From Chamaea fasciata (lineage: Eukaryota; Chordata; Aves; Passeriformes; Sylviidae), in the NCBI GenBank assembly GCA_029207755.1, contig JARCOQ010000003.1, positions 88,307,994-88,371,993 on the forward strand: DNA of 64,000 bases. The letters run 5' to 3'. A program made the translations under genes and the position numbers. Under the pieces are notes generated by a model that did no database searches, had not been told where the DNA came from, and worked only from the letters and a program-made list of their open reading frames with translations. Of this stretch, positions 1 to 13,815 are shown one piece after another; position 1 is the stretch's first letter, and every line of letters begins with the position of its first letter.

Positions 1-2249
1 CTGTAAATGCAACACACTATTTTCATTTGTCTCATCAATAATTCAGTCTTTTGTTTTCAACAACACAGAACAAGTGTTGTATTTGCTGTGAGGCAGAAAG
101 AGCAGGTAAAACAGTTTTTCAACAAAGCGAAGGGGTTGCAACTAAAAATGGGCCTGGTAATTTAAAACTTGGTATTTGTTTGTCAAAAACTCTTGAGGTT
201 TCATATGGGGATGTTGTTATCTGGTGCAGCATAATGACATAATTCTGTTAATGGTTATCTGGTAACCTATGGGACTCTTACACAATCTGTATCCTATGGA
301 CTTGGTATCATTAAAGCTAAAATATTAATGTACTGACACATTTTCATATCTGAGTGATTATTTGAGCTTTCTTTCAAAGGGAGAATGTCTCCTCGGTTCA
401 AACAGCAATTCAATGATCCACAGGGTAGCTGAAATTCATTTTAGCAGAACTCTGAATAATGGTGTTCAAAGTAACCACAGAGAAAGAGAGCATCACAGAA
501 TGAGATGAGGCTATCTATTAAATTATGTAAGTGATCAAATTTCCTCTGCCTCTGAAATGTAAGATGGTTGCAAATCTTTATTTTAAAACTCCCAGTTAAA
601 TCTACCAACCTAACTAGAAAATCTGCAGTCAATTGTAGTACAAAAATGGGCACGGCTGATAAAGAAATACAAAAATGACTGCAATGTACCAGTCAAAAGA
701 AGATGTTTTAATCTGCTTAGGTGCCCAAGAGCAGTGGCATTGCACTACCATGGTTTATTGTCAGCAGTTTATTCAAAGCCATACACTGTGCTTGTTCTAC
801 ATTAGCAGGTCATTTCAACAGTTCTGTATGCCGGTTAGAATCAGCACATGGTTCAGAGAATCAGTATCAGTGCTCTGAGAAATTGCCTTCTCTCCTGCGA
901 TTTTTAAAAAAATAGAAATCTAATTCTGTTCACTGTCACTCAGTAACCAGATTTGTAAACAATTTACATTTTGCCTGGAGTCAGATAATCCTATCTTTGT
1001 TTAATCTCTTTAAGCACAGACAAATATCTAGATCTGGATGTGTGTATGGGAAAGGGCTGTGTAAATAACAAGGAAAAAACAGCAAAGAAGAAAAAACATG
1101 AAAAAAAATCCAACTAGAAATAAAAAATAGTTGCAAATACTTATAGTTCTGTAAAGTAGATTTTTTTTTAGTTGCTTCCAAATTTGTGAAATTATGTATT
1201 CATCCTTGCAAAATGAAGCAGAAGGAAAGAAGATGAACAATTATATGCAAAAGGAAGAATGATTTTGGAAAATAGATTAGGATTCCTCAGTTGGCTCTGC
1301 ACTGATTTTTTTTCAGAACCATTTTTTTCTCAATCTTCATAAGATAAAATCCTACACACTGAGATGTGATTTTGCAAATCTGTGCATTTTTAATCTTTCT
1401 GTTATTTTCCTCCATTTGATTAATTTCATATCCATTCACTTATTGATACTGTTATCTTTCTTCTTACATTTTGCATAGCAAACATGTCTGAGTTTCCTCT
1501 TTCGTGTAGATCCAGCTTTTTACTTGTGGATTTTCTGATGTACTATGGATTCCATTAATATAAAAAACCTGAGACTTCATAGAGCTATATCTACTATATA
1601 ATTTTTCAGAGATAAATCATATTTCAATAATTTCTGCATTAGCATATGGGTTTTCATCTTTCTAAAAAAAAGATTTCTTTACATTTCAAGTTGATTAGTG
1701 TGCAAGCTCTTACCTTCCACAGCAAAGATCTGGTCAATGATTTAACAATCAATTTAACAATTTAACAATAGGCTCTTGATCAAAGTGCCATCAAGTCCTT
1801 ATCAAACAATTTTCTTAAGCCAAAGTCTGTGAAAAAATGCTCAGGAAGAGTTATCTGATAATTCATCATGCATCTTTGATCCGGGAAGCACTCGAGTAAC
1901 TATTTCAAAAACTTTCTGTGCTGCTAGAAATTGTTTTCTGCCCTTCACTGGATGGAAGTGACTGATACTATAAAGGGTTTAGAATACAAATCTCCCTTTA
2001 CTGAGAGGAATACACTCTACTCCTTGGTTTCCATACATCTCAGGAATTCAATTTTAGCCATTTTGATGAAGCACACATGATATAATCAAAGGAAGTAGGT
2101 CTGTGTCCTTGCAGACTTACCTTGGTTGATTTGTACAAAAAAATTCTGCGAGATAATCTGCTGTCAAAGATGTAACGTTCACATGATCTCCTCTGATCAT
2201 GTGTTCCCAACTCTTTTGTTATACTGGATGATTTGGACTAGCTCTCTGA
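1..2249. other. Unique AT-rich non-coding DNA
   Basis: No recognisable gene or repeat family was seen. All open frames here are short (about 70 codons or fewer), overlap one another and lack codon structure or a domain. A small run near 1738-1770 repeats a TTTAACAAT-like unit. Intergenic or intronic DNA is the simplest reading. Confidence 0.6.
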
Positions 2250-2765
2250 TATGATGCAGCCTCACCTTGAATATTGTGTGCAGTTTTGGTCACCACAATA
2301 TACAAAAGATACTAAGCTATTAGAGAGTGTCCAAAGAAGGATAGCAAAGATGTTGAAGCACCTCGAGTGGAAGCCATGTGAGTTGGCTGAGATCGCTTGG
2401 GCTGTTCAGTCTGGAGGAGGCTGAGGGGAGACTTCACTGCAGTTACAACTTCTTGTGAGTGGAAGAGGAGGGGAAGACACTGAACTCCTCTCTGTGGTGA
2501 ACAGTGACAGGACCTGAGGGAATGGCCTGAAGTTGTGCTAGGGGAGGTTTGGTTTGGATATTGGAGAGAGGGCCTCTCTCACCAGAGGGTGGTTGGGCAC
2601 TGGAACAGCCTCCCCAAGGAAGTGGTCACAGCACCAAGGCTGACAAATTTCAAGAAGCATTTGGGCACATGGTGTGACTCTTCGGGGTGGTACTCTGCAG
2701 GGCCAGGAGTTGGACATGATGACCCTGTGGGTCCCTTCCAACAATGCAATCACAATATGTTCATG
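2250..2765 (+). mobile_element. CR1 LINE fragment, 3' end, plus strand
   Basis: The stretch follows the CR1 3' region in order. A segment near 2260-2340 matches the end of the ORF2 reading (CACCTTGAATATTGTGTGCAG and the 'GTCCAAAGAAGG' block). Next comes the AGGAGGCTGAGGGGAGAC block near 2414. Near 2600 is the 'CACTGGAACAGCCTCCCC' block. The tail near 2705-2745 carries the GATGACCCTGTGGGTCCCTTCCAAC signature typical of CR1 ends. It is 5' truncated, has many substitutions and indels, and cannot encode a working reverse transcriptase. The open frames on both strands across it are by-products of the repeat. The 3' octamer repeat is degenerate. The subfamily cannot be fixed by eye. Confidence 0.85.
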
Positions 2766-3809
2766 GTCTTCAGAAGAAAATGCTGATGGCCTTGAAATAT
2801 TCCACAAAAGAACAAGATGCCATTTTTTTCTGTCTACACAGGTACTCTTCTGAAAGGTGACAAAGAATGGGAGGAGAACCAACGAGGTTGATATGAAGGG
2901 TATCACTGTGTCCAACTCCATCATAGTTTTGAGATGAGTGTATGTAGCCTACAGTTTCCCTTGAAGAATATTTTTTAAAATACAGAAACACTTTTTTGGT
3001 TACAACTCAGCTGTACAGCTGGATTCTGTCTCAGAATCTGATTTCCCAAATGCCTTCGTAGTTGTTTTTAGAACTTGTTTTTTAACATGAATAAAAACCT
3101 TGGCAAGGTTTTTGTATAACGAGCGAGATGATCACACAGGAGGGAAAGCAGAGGACAATCTCTGTCAATACTTTTAAATATTTCTCAACGTTTGGACACT
3201 GTGTGGGCACAGTAGAGTTTCCCCCAGACCTGTTTCTCAGTAATGTAGTGAGTGAGTATTTGCATTAGGAAGGGACAGGGCATTTAAACCCATGACAAAG
3301 CACCCTTAGTTTGAAATTTGTGGCTTTATTCAGCAGTTCCTATTTTGCCATAAGTCCATGTGCTTCTTAGATGCACGTGTGTTTCAAATGTGAGACTTTA
3401 AGCTTCAACACCTGGATGATTTTCTTCCACAGAATCACCTTTCTCCAGCTTTTGCAGTAGGCTCAGGCACAGCAGCCCTGATGCCTCAAAGACCACGAGT
3501 CCATGATCATCAGTATCAGACCTGTGCCTTGCCAGATTGCAGCAGGACATGTCTGATCCCTTTCATCATATATCTGCTGTGTGAACCAGAATGTGTGTCA
3601 TGGCATTTATTTTAGCTTTATGCTTTTATACCTGCTGGGAGGATAAAAAATTACTGATCTGCAATAAAGCAGCAACCCCTGGTCTGGCATGAGGTCTGCT
3701 GATATAAAATTAACCTGTCATCATGCTTTACAAACAGTATAGAGCAAGCAGAGATTATATCACACTGGCACTTCAGATTGTGTGATTGCAGTGCTTTCAA
3801 ACAGGGAGC
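2766..3809. other. Unique sequence between two CR1 copies
   Basis: No repeat or gene was recognised. A moderately GC-richer patch lies near 3430-3570 but shows no domain or splice structure that I can support. Confidence 0.5.
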
Positions 3810-4541
3810 AGGAGCCTTCAAAAGGGAGTGGGGGCTGGGGACCAAACTGATGGAAAGCATCTCTGCAGGGAAGGACCTCGGGGTCCTCTTGGACAGCAAG
3901 TTGTCCATAAAGCAGCAGTGTGCCCTGGGGACAAAAAGGCCAATGTTATGCTGGGATGCATTAGGAAGAGCATTGCCAGCAGGCCATGGGATGTGATCCT
4001 GCCCCTCTACTCAGCGCTGGTGAGGCCACATCTGGAGTGCTGTGTCCAATTCTGGGCTCCTCAGGATAAGAAAGACATGGAACTCCTGAGGCAGGTCCAG
4101 AAGAGGCTATAAAGATGATTGAGGGACAGGAGCATCTTTCTTGTGAGAAAAGGCTGAGAGAGCTGGGCCTGTTGAGCCTTGAGAAGAGATGACGGAGAGG
4201 GGAACTCATCAATGTGTCATGAGTATCTAAAGTGTGGGTGTCAAGGAGATGTGCCAGGCCCTTCTTGGTGGTGCCACGCAATAGGACAAGAGGGGCAGAA
4301 ACTGATGCACAGGAAGTTTCACTTGAATATGCGGAAGAACTTTTTACTGTGCAGGTGACCAAGTGGTGGAACAGACTGCCCAGAGAGGTTGGGGAGTTTC
4401 CCTCACCAGAGCTCTGCAAGAATCATCTGGACATAGTCCTGTGCCATGTGCTCTAGGATGTCCCTGCTTGAGCAGGGAGGTTGGAACAGATGACCCTGTG
4501 TTCCCTTCTAGCCTTACCCATCCTGTGATTCTGTGGGAAGA
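3810..4541 (+). mobile_element. CR1 LINE fragment with ORF2 C-terminal remnant, plus strand
   Basis: This is the best preserved CR1 copy in the first 20 kb. The translation shows the C-terminal part of the CR1 ORF2 polyprotein. [16 protein letters not shown] segment near 3873-3910 is followed, in another frame, by a segment ending [14 protein letters not shown] and [15 protein letters not shown] near 3990-4100. The switch of frame around 3900-3940 shows at least one frameshift. Downstream are the usual CR1 3' blocks: AGAGAGCTGGGCCTGTTGAGCC near 4157, TGGAACAGACTGCCCAGAGAGG near 4367, and the tail with GATGACCCTGTG and GATTCTGTG near 4490-4537. ORF2 supplies endonuclease and reverse transcriptase in intact elements; both are missing or broken here. 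The copy is 5' truncated, as most CR1 copies are. Confidence 0.93.
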
Positions 4542-6853
4542 GATTATCCATGTTGCTGAAAGGATCTGAGCTAGCTACTGCTTTTCACGTTGGGTTCACT
4601 GAAGCAAGCCTGTAAAAAGAGGTAGGGAAATTAGAGACACATTTTCTCAACACTGCTACAATGGAAGCTCCTCATCTGGGAACTCCATTAACTTCTGTGA
4701 CCTTCTGCTATTATCCCTGTGTTCAGCTTTACACACAATAGTCCCATAAAAGGACTCCCATTTGAAGAGAGATACAGGTACTGACAACCTGATTGTGTCC
4801 TTTATCTTTCTTCCACTCTGACACAATCTTCATTACGCTCCCATTTAAATACGGCTTCCTTTGTGGAAACTGTCACTGTAAGCAAAGATACACTGACTTT
4901 TATTCTTGTGCAAAAATAAATACAGGCTGCTATTTTGATGTGCTTTTACAGTTTTAGAGAGAAACTCTCAAACTAAAATTCTGATTATTTTCCAAAGGTA
5001 TTTAATGACATTTTATTGGTCACATCAAAATGATCAGAAATTAGCTATTTAGTTTAGAAATACATGGAAGTTTGTGCCACACTAAAGAACTCTGCACCTC
5101 TCCTGCTGTTCATGCCAGGATCTACCTTGGTTCTGTAGCTCTGTGATATGATGTACAGAAATTGGCACATGCTTCCACTATTAGACATTCACTTGAATAT
5201 ACCAATATGGATATTAATTATCATAATAAAAGTGCACATGTGAGAAATTTCACATAAATAAGACTCCCAGATAACAGTTTCATCTGTCTTATTTATTAAT
5301 ATGCCCCTTTTTTTGTAAACACAAAGAGGAAAAAAAATCCAACAAGCAAATAAATAGTGGTACACTCATGGCCTTAAAAATATAGTAGTTATGGACCTCA
5401 AACCAGTATTTTGTAGGACAACATTGATTATATTTTTTAGGAAGGAAAGCTACAATTTTACAGGTGACACACGTTAAGTGAGGTGAACCACAAAGTGCAA
5501 CAAGACCTTTTGGTTTACTCAGGTAGGGTAAACTCTTTTGGTATACTCAGGTCTAGTTTCTGAGCTCTGTGGGCTTTGAAGGTTGTGATTTGTCATCTCA
5601 TGCAGATTTTCAAGTCTCAGCAGAGATTGTTAAGCAGGGAGAAAAAGAAAACCAGTAGCTGTTCCAAAGCATACATACTCAGTCCTGGCTTTCTCCTTAT
5701 CAGCTGATATTCAGACTGTGCAGTTAAATTTTTAGTCCATGGCTACAGCAGCTGCTATAGTTTACCACCTTCTTCAATCTTAGAGTGGAGCCTGCAAAAT
5801 GCAGTGATTCCCCTCTTCACTTTCAGGGGCTGGAGACAGCCTGAGCCATGGAGTACAAATGGGCAGCCAGGAGAGACGGCCTTTGTCTTAATGTAGCAGA
5901 AGCTGTATCTGCTGAGCTAACCCCAAAACTGGCTGAGATGAAAGATTTTGCAACTAATGGAGTTTCAGGCGCTGCTTTTAGAAGCTTCTCAGAGGTTACA
6001 GGTTGGAATAATTTGTACAGAGTTTTCACCCTGGACGTATTTGGATGAAGATCTGGTGAGAAGAGTTCTTGTGTGTTGCTAATTTGGATGTGGTTTGGCA
6101 AAGTAATGTTAGTGACTACTATTGTCTGTTCAATTCTCCCTGTATGTAGTGAAAATTGATTAGCTCAGTGCTTTGATCTTAATGATTTTCTTTCCAGATA
6201 TTTAAATGTGACATCAAAGCTGTCCAAAATACCAGACTTTATATAGTTATCACTAGATTGCTTTAATGAAAGTAATAAAAAATTAAACTATAAATTCTTT
6301 TTATTCTGAGTATGTCTGGAAGCAAGTAATAGAAACACCTCATAAATGCTAAAAAAATCAATAAAGAGATACTTACAAACTTAAATAATCCAGAGAAAAA
6401 GAATAATGGCCTTTAATAATCCATTAACATTTGGAAATAAAATAGTTGCCAAACTTTCAATTAAATAACTGTCTGTTTAGTGACCGTATCCAGACATACA
6501 CACCAAAATATTTGGGTTATATAAGACCATAAAGCCAAGTGAAACATGCTTTTCTATAAGTATATTAATATGTGTTGTGATAGAACTGGAGAAGCATTTT
6601 TTTATCAAGAGGTGACTGGGGGAGGACAGCCTGTTTGTTTCTGGAGTTCTAGTTTGGTTTTCATCAGCAGGATGGATTACTTTACTGAAAACACTGTTTC
6701 GAAAGAGTAGAAGGTATTTGTCAAATTGCTCCTATGCTTAGAAAAAAGAATTACAAAGTATCATAACAGTTCCACAAATCTCACTTTTCAAATCTGAAAA
6801 ACATAGTGAGGCTTTTTTTTCAAATTATTTTATTTCAAATTCAAAAAGCCCTA
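4542..6853. other. Unique AT-rich non-coding DNA
   Basis: No repeat family was recognised apart from a small tandem pair at 5507-5551. A 66-codon open frame at 5848-6048 follows a pyrimidine-rich stretch ending in CAG at 5824-5826, so it could be mistaken for an exon. It has no recognisable domain and was not called. Confidence 0.5.
5507..5551. repeat. Short tandem duplication, 27-bp period
   Basis: An 18-bp unit, CTTTTGGTTTACTCAGGT, at 5507-5524 recurs with one change at 5534-5551. This is probably a local replication-slippage duplication. Confidence 0.6.
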
Positions 6854-6898
6854 TAAAAAAAAACAAAGAAACAAACAAACAAACAAACAAACAAAAAC
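6854..6898. repeat. A-rich (CAAA)n simple repeat
   Basis: A run of A is followed by about six CAAA/AAAC units. It could be the remnant of a poly(A) tail, but no retroposed body was recognised beside it. Confidence 0.85.
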
Positions 6899-9800
6899 TT
6901 ATTTGGCCTGGCATTCAAGTTAACAATTTACAGTTCTGGACCTAAACTGTAATGCTTTAACTAAATCATCCTGGGATTGTCAAAGGGGAATTGTAAATGA
7001 GAATGTTGCCATTCATATCACGAAACTTCCAGTGTGAGTAGGCTGCAGTGGAAAAGACACCTATAATATAGATGTCTACACCCGAGGTTTCTGCCTAGGC
7101 TGTCATTGGAGTAACAGTCATTGTGTGTGAATCTCACTGTAAATTACATTTAAGACTTGATTAAATGGGTAACTTCTTTGAATGGCCTTATCTCCCCACT
7201 GATTAAAAAGAGGAGAGAGGCAAGACTGACAGGAAAGGTGAGCTGAATCCCACCTGAACCATTTACAGCAGCCATGCCACTCACTTAACAGACCATTCAC
7301 AGCAGAAATGTGTGAAAATGAAATGTTAATCTGTGAATTTTTTTTCAATGAAGTTACACCTGCCTGACCCTGGCATATATGGATATAATATTTAAGTTTG
7401 GCCCTTGCAAACTTAACACTGGATTGACTGCCTTGTCAAAACCAGAATCAAAGGCACTCACAGGATTTCAGGCTAGGTCCTCAGAACTGGAAATGCAAGA
7501 ACTACAGGGAACTAATGTGTCTTCTTTGTAGATACAGCTGTAGTCCCTTAGCTGGTAACCCTGTCCTGTTGCTGTTTTACTCTTTTATAGTTTTAGGCAG
7601 GTGAATCAGGCTAGACTGTAGGAAATTTGCCTACATTGTAGGAAAAGCACTGATTCTCATTCCCATCAATATTCTGCAGTTTTCTCATTGTGGATGGGTG
7701 AAGAGTGTGCTTTGGTATGGCAGAGGCCGAAAACCAGGTCTGGATCACTCACTGTCGTGAAAGAGAGAAATTTATTGAGCCAGCTTTTCTACCCAGGAAA
7801 ATAGAGTGTGTAACCACATTCTTCAAGAGTGATTCAGATTGCAAACTGTCTGTTGTCTGGAAATATATTGCTGCCTTCATTTAGTGCATTTTTTTCCTAG
7901 AAGCCTAAAATCTTGATTATTTGCCAATTTTAGCACAGTATCCTTCATTTTCAACATTGCAGTAGCTAGAATTAAACTTTTCAGCAACATTAACTTATTT
8001 TTCTCCATTCAGAGAACTGTGTGGTTTAGGAGAAAGTGAAAAGATTTACATTACTTTAGCTTGTGTTGCCTTCAGTTTGTTCCTGTGTGTGTAGGTTTAT
8101 GTAGAAATGTGCTCCCTAATTAACACAACCCTAGGACAACACAGAGCCTTGACACAAATTCTAGAAAAAATCTCCATTAAAAATTATACAGCAATAACTG
8201 TTCTTTCTAAGCTTTACTTGAGCCATGTAGCTAATTATATAAATGTAGGATTCTTTCATAGGAACAAATACCAAGAGCATGACTGGTTATAGAACTTTAT
8301 TAAATATTTCAAACATGTTTAAGCTTGACTGTCCTCTGTCCCTGATATCTACAAAAAATCAGAGATGAATGCATATGAAAATAAACTCTGATTCTGTATA
8401 CAGAGCAATATCAAACAAAAACAAACAGTGTATTCAGGCTTCCTTAGGAACACCATACTGAATAAAACACAGGTTAATGCAGTAAAGACCACAGTTCATC
8501 TCTTCTCCCACACACTGATCATGCATAGTAGCATGCTGACAGTTCTGGATCTTGATGGTCATGAGCTATAAACTACTAAGAAATAAACTAATATTGTTGA
8601 TGGATCAGCTCATTCCTAAATCCCAGTTTTAAAGAGCATCAAGCCACATCGCCTTTTTTTTTTTTTCAATATTTTCAAATTTGTATTGGAATATAAAAAG
8701 GGAAATGTAAAAGATCAAAGTGCTTGGCAGACAACATTCTGCAGCAGCCCTCTTAGACCAGCGATGCACACCTTTGCTTCCAGGCGGATGGAACAAACAT
8801 AGAGCAGAGCATCAGGAGAGACAGCAAGCCAGTTTAGTGTCCTAAGCATCCCCAGAGAGTGAGAGCACAGCAGCCCTCTGTCGCCCTGATTTTCAGCCTT
8901 CTGATAACTGTTTACATATTTCTAGTAAAGTTTCTCACAGATGTAACATAAAAAAGTAGATTGTTTTCACATACCAATGTGTAATATACTTCTGAGATGA
9001 CCATTGGGGTCAAAGAGGTGTCCCCTTTGTCCTCCAACCCTAGACCAAACTCTAAATCCTATTTAAATCCAAAAACAACAGTAAACATCCCTTTTTCTTT
9101 CCTCACTTCAGCCTGTCAGGTGAGCGTAGTTCTTTTGTGTCCCTACTGGCGACAGCCCTCTGCATGTATTTCACCAAATCAGCACATGTGTATTCATCCG
9201 AACATGGACGATTGTTAGTAATTAACCATTTTTTTACTAGAGTTAAATCCTTTTGTTACTCTAGGTAACACATCTTGCAGCAGAAACGAGTCCATTTTCT
9301 TTCCTCTCTTGTTGATGCTGCTTGCTCTCAAAACTGGCAGGAAAAACTTACACTGTCATTAAGTAATTGTTTTGTCTTTGCTCAAGTGGCTCAGAAGGGC
9401 AGTTTATTGAGGACTTAGTTTCAGAAACACTTGGCAGTGGTCAAACCTAAGGGAAATCAGATAGCTGTTTATTGTTCAAGTATAAAAGCCTTCCTTTGTG
9501 TTATTGAACCCCAATGCATTCATCCTTAGCAAAGGGATGTTTTCCTGTAAGAGAACTGGCATTTTATTTGTTAATATCATGCAATTATTTTCCTTTTGTT
9601 GGTTTTGCTTTGGTCTTTTTTTACATACTTATCTTCCTAGAGCAGTTTAAAAAGGAAAATATGGTTATGCTGTTCTCTGTACCAAGGTTACCACGATTCA
9701 GCATAAACAGGTGAAATGCCTTCAGTTAATACAATGTTCTGCTATTCATCATTATTGTTGTAGTGATTGTGTCTGTCCTTAGAGAACATTGTACAGAACA

Positions 9801-11097
9801 TTTGTATTACACCACCACTTGTTTTATGTGGGCAAATATATCACAGCAAACTGCCATATAGCTGCAACCTGCCCAGCACAGGCCAAAAAAATGATAACTT
9901 TTGACTACACATGGTTAACACAAATATAGGTTGTTGAATTTGGGGGCCACACAACTGGGTAAAATTTCAGATGCCTATTTCTGGAATATATATATATTGA
10001 AAAAAATAGCATGCTACATGATTATGTGCCTTCTTTATGCTGTCAAACATAATTTATGATTTTTTCCATCATTTCACAATCTTGAGAATTTTGGTTAAGG
10101 GGAAATTCTTCAAGTAGGACAAAAATATTTCACAAAATAGTTTTCCTGCTCATAGGCATCACTGACAGCTGTCATCTTGTATCAATATGAGAACTAGATT
10201 GGGCTTAGATTTTAAGTTTGGTCATGAAAAGTCTAATTTTTTAAAGACAAAAAGTTAATTTTTAATCCTAATCAAATCAGCAGCAGCAGTTGATTTGTTC
10301 TCCCTGTATTGGAGCTATCTCAAAAAGTATGAAGATTTTTTTTTAAATTTTATTTTTCTTTCCAGCTTCAATAAACTTGTGCAATTTGGCAGTATAATGC
10401 ATATTTCTGTCTGGTCTCTATTCGGATGCAATTTTTGATCCACCAACCAAAGAGTAAGGACTGGTTCATGTTAATGCTTATGTTAGGAGTAGACCTTACG
10501 GAAAATATTCCTTTTTTCATCTTGTTTTCACTATGAAGGTGAACAAGGTCTCAGCTCACAAGCTACAATCTCAAATGAACATAATACACAGGTTATGTAT
10601 TATGCAGCCCTTGTATTATGGAGTGCAGGTTGCAGTGGAACCACAGGGGAAAAATTACCTTATTTTTTTTCCTCCTTTTCCAGTGACCATTTCTATCTTA
10701 AGGAAGAAATGCATAGAGCAGCATCTTACTTTCTTGAGTATGAAGTAATTTTGGACACTCCTGTGCCCATTTGAATTTTAAGTGCAGATGCACACAATGC
10801 AAAAGACCATTTGTGGGGAATCCATTGTAAAATGATAATTTTATCATCAAGATTACATTCTCAAGAATAGAGGTAGAATCTCCACTCTGTTAAAGTGAAA
10901 TCAGAGGAAAAGGAGAAGGAAAAATTTAATTCTTGTAAATTTACACTTGCCTAGATTCAGAGCTCATGAGGAGCCCAACAATGTGAATAGAGAAGCACAG
11001 AAAAATTCTGCACAGTTCATACCTGTTGTTCATACTGTGCACATCTCTGAGGTTACAAAGATAATGTAAAGATATCTCAAGAGTAATTATTATTAAA

Positions 11098-11105
<8 letters not shown>
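6899..11105. other. Unique AT-rich non-coding DNA
   Basis: No gene or repeat family was recognised. A 13-base T run lies near 8654-8666. Open frames are all short and have no recognisable domain. Confidence 0.5.

Positions 11106-11128
<23 letters not shown>
11106..11128. repeat. Poly(A) tract, 23 A
   Basis: An uninterrupted A run is followed by an A/C-rich stretch to about 11147. The 112-codon minus-strand open frame that crosses it (10941-11279) contains a poly-phenylalanine run made by this tract and is not credible as a gene. Confidence 0.95.
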
Positions 11129-11147
11129 CAACAAAAAACAAACCAAA

Positions 11148-13689
11148 AGGAATTAAATGCCAATTCATTTGTCCAGAATTGGATGCATGGGAAGAAAAAA
11201 TCTCTTTTGAGCTTTGAGATTTATCTTTCTGATTTTTTACAGGTACACTTTCTTTCTTCTTTTCCTCACAGACTATCATTTATCCATCCTTAATCAGAGT
11301 AGACACATAGAAAATAAAAGGGTTTTTAAAATTTTTTCCATAGATTCTTAGCCATATAGGGAGTGTCTTTATTTGATTGTTACAAAACATTCAGTCTTTC
11401 TAAATGTAAATTTTCATTTTGACATAGACTATGAATAAATTACCAGTAAGTTGATTTCAAGAAGAATGATATTTTAATCAATGGCTGTAAATCTGTGTTA
11501 GGATCTTTACAGCACTTCAAATTTACTCATGAAATTTACTTTCTTCAAATTATTGAATAGCCTCCAAGCACTTTCTAAGCACTAACAATAAATTTTTTGT
11601 GCTTTGCAAGTCAGTACCTTCCATGCAATCAACAATGAGTCTTGCCCTATTGTCACTGATTCTTGCTACTGTGTTGATGTCATCAAGTTATACCAGTGTT
11701 ATATACCATTCTAATGTTAATATCATTTTTGTACATTGAGTCCTTGAAATTTTATTATGGTTTTGTCCAGAGTTACTGAAAAACAGAGAATTGACTCAGG
11801 AGGAATTGAATTATTCTGAAGGCTCCACAGCTAAGGTAGCTGTTTCCCCAATCTGTCAAAAGAATGATGAAAAATAGGCTGTCAGACATTACTTGATTTC
11901 CACCTAATCATGAACTACAGCAAAAAGATGCTCCAAGGTGCGCATTGCTCTTCTCTGTGTGCACTCACAGGTAGACTGGGAGATCTGAGACCGAAGGTCA
12001 AGTGCTTTCATCCATGCAGGAAGTGCAAATTAGACAGCAATACAGTGCACACCATCTGGAATTCAGCTATTGTAGCACTAGATTATAAAACTTCCTCATC
12101 CTACAACTAAATCATATCCTGGCAAAAGCTTTTTAAAATTCCAGTGTCAGTGTTCTCCCAGCAAGGGTTATGATGGGGTCAAAACTGTGGGAGGCAGTAC
12201 TGTAATCATATGAGAATAATTCATTAAAGGATGGGCAAATTGCAATATTGACTTCCTTGTTCAATTCACTAATAAGCCATAATGGCACAATTTTCTATTG
12301 TGCGTTTTGGGTACTTGGCAAACAATCTGTGCATTCAAGCAAACAGGAGATGTGGCCTCAGTGGGAAAATAAGATGTTCTTGATCTTCTCTCCCCAAAAT
12401 GTAGAGACTCTTAACAAGAAATTTTCTAAATACTGATTTAGGACTGTGATGGGGTTTTTTTCACCTTTCAAGTGCTATTAATGTTTCAGTAGCGGACCAA
12501 GTATAGTTCTTATTTATTTTAAAAAAACGAAAAACCACCAAAGGAATTAGCAAACTGCAAAGTGCTTGCTCTTTCTATGGTTTCGTGATAGAGACAGATA
12601 TAGTGGCCTGCCAGCCATCAGCTCTACCTTTTCCCAACCACAATCCCACAAATTCCAATGTAACATAAGCAAGGAAAAGTTTCCTATCATCTGTTTGAAT
12701 TGCTCATTTCACAGAAAGCCCAGCTCACCCTTCTCACAACCTGAGCTGGCTGGCTGGGAGCAGGCACTGCTGCAGACAGTTTGTATGCATTAATGGAGAA
12801 TGGTGATTCATCTAAAGAAGTCTAGTTCTCAGCAGATATTTTTAGTTCAGCACAATGTTACACCCAAACAGATAAATGGCTCTGTTTTCAGAGCTGTTCT
12901 GCAGCAAATCACATTGTAGCACAAAATCATCTTTTTTGGTCTTTCAATGAACACGTAAAAATATTCTTGGCTTAGGAAATCCTTAAAAGGCTTTTTGAAT
13001 AGTTTTCCTTGTCTCCAAGATTTTACCTTTAAATACAGTCATACTTCTATGTGTATATCATTACCTAATGATTTCAAGAGACATTTGGTCCAACCAGTGT
13101 CAGACAGAATGGACTTTCCCCAGATGTCAGATATAAGGCATCAACTGAGCAACATGAATGATAAAAAACTTTCTTTATGCAGGGAGTGCATTCATGTTCT
13201 TGAATTTCTGTTCTGTAAGGCACATAGAAACACTGATATTTTGCCCTCATTATTTAAAAATTTTTAACTTTATAAAATCATCTGAGTCTCTCAGAAATCA
13301 TGACTGTGATAAAATGAGGGAGAAAAAAACCAGCAGTTTTCAAAAGAGGTTGTTTTTTTCTTTTTCATTGAGTTGCAAAATTTTTGCTCTAATGTTATCA
13401 TAAATGATAAAAAATACTATGAGAACATGAAAGAATTTTCTAGCATCATGAAAATCAACTTTAATTTCCTATTCCTCATTATTAATTGAGTCATTTGGAG
13501 GTTGACATTCCAGAAAACCAACTTGCAGTTTTCACAGTGGTTTCCAGGCTTGAACACCAAGGGACATTTTTAGAAGCTGTATCTACTTGTGGGCACTTCT
13601 GGTTGGCTGGTGCTGCTGGTGAGGATAGCTTCTGGAGGCTGAAAATTTTGATCTGACAACTTGAATTTTTTTTTTACTGCAGGGGTACA
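11148..13689. other. Unique AT-rich non-coding DNA
   Basis: No gene or repeat family was recognised. Open frames at 12995-13403 overlap each other in different frames and look like chance. Confidence 0.5.
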
Positions 13690-13815
13690 TGAACTCTGAA
13701 ACAGGTTGCCCAGACTGGTGAGGAAGCTTCCACCTTTGCGTACATTCAATGTTTTAATGGACAAGACCCTGGGCCACCTGATTTAATTGGGCCTGTTCCA
13801 GGTGGAGATTTTATT
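13690..13815 (+). mobile_element. Degenerate CR1 LINE scrap, plus strand
   Basis: The CR1 block with GAAACAGGTTGCCCAGAC (near 13697-13715) is followed by a diverged version of the downstream spacer and a GGGCCTGTTCCAGGTGGAGA end. This corresponds to the last 120 bp or so of a CR1 3' region. It is heavily mutated and lacks the octamer tail. Confidence 0.65.

Noticed and set aside
5848..6048. A 66-codon frame after a pyrimidine-rich stretch ending in CAG, looking like an exon
   Set aside because: The frame starts with its own ATG and ends in a stop, with no domain and no donor site placed to make an internal exon. The 92-codon frame on the other strand covers the same DNA.
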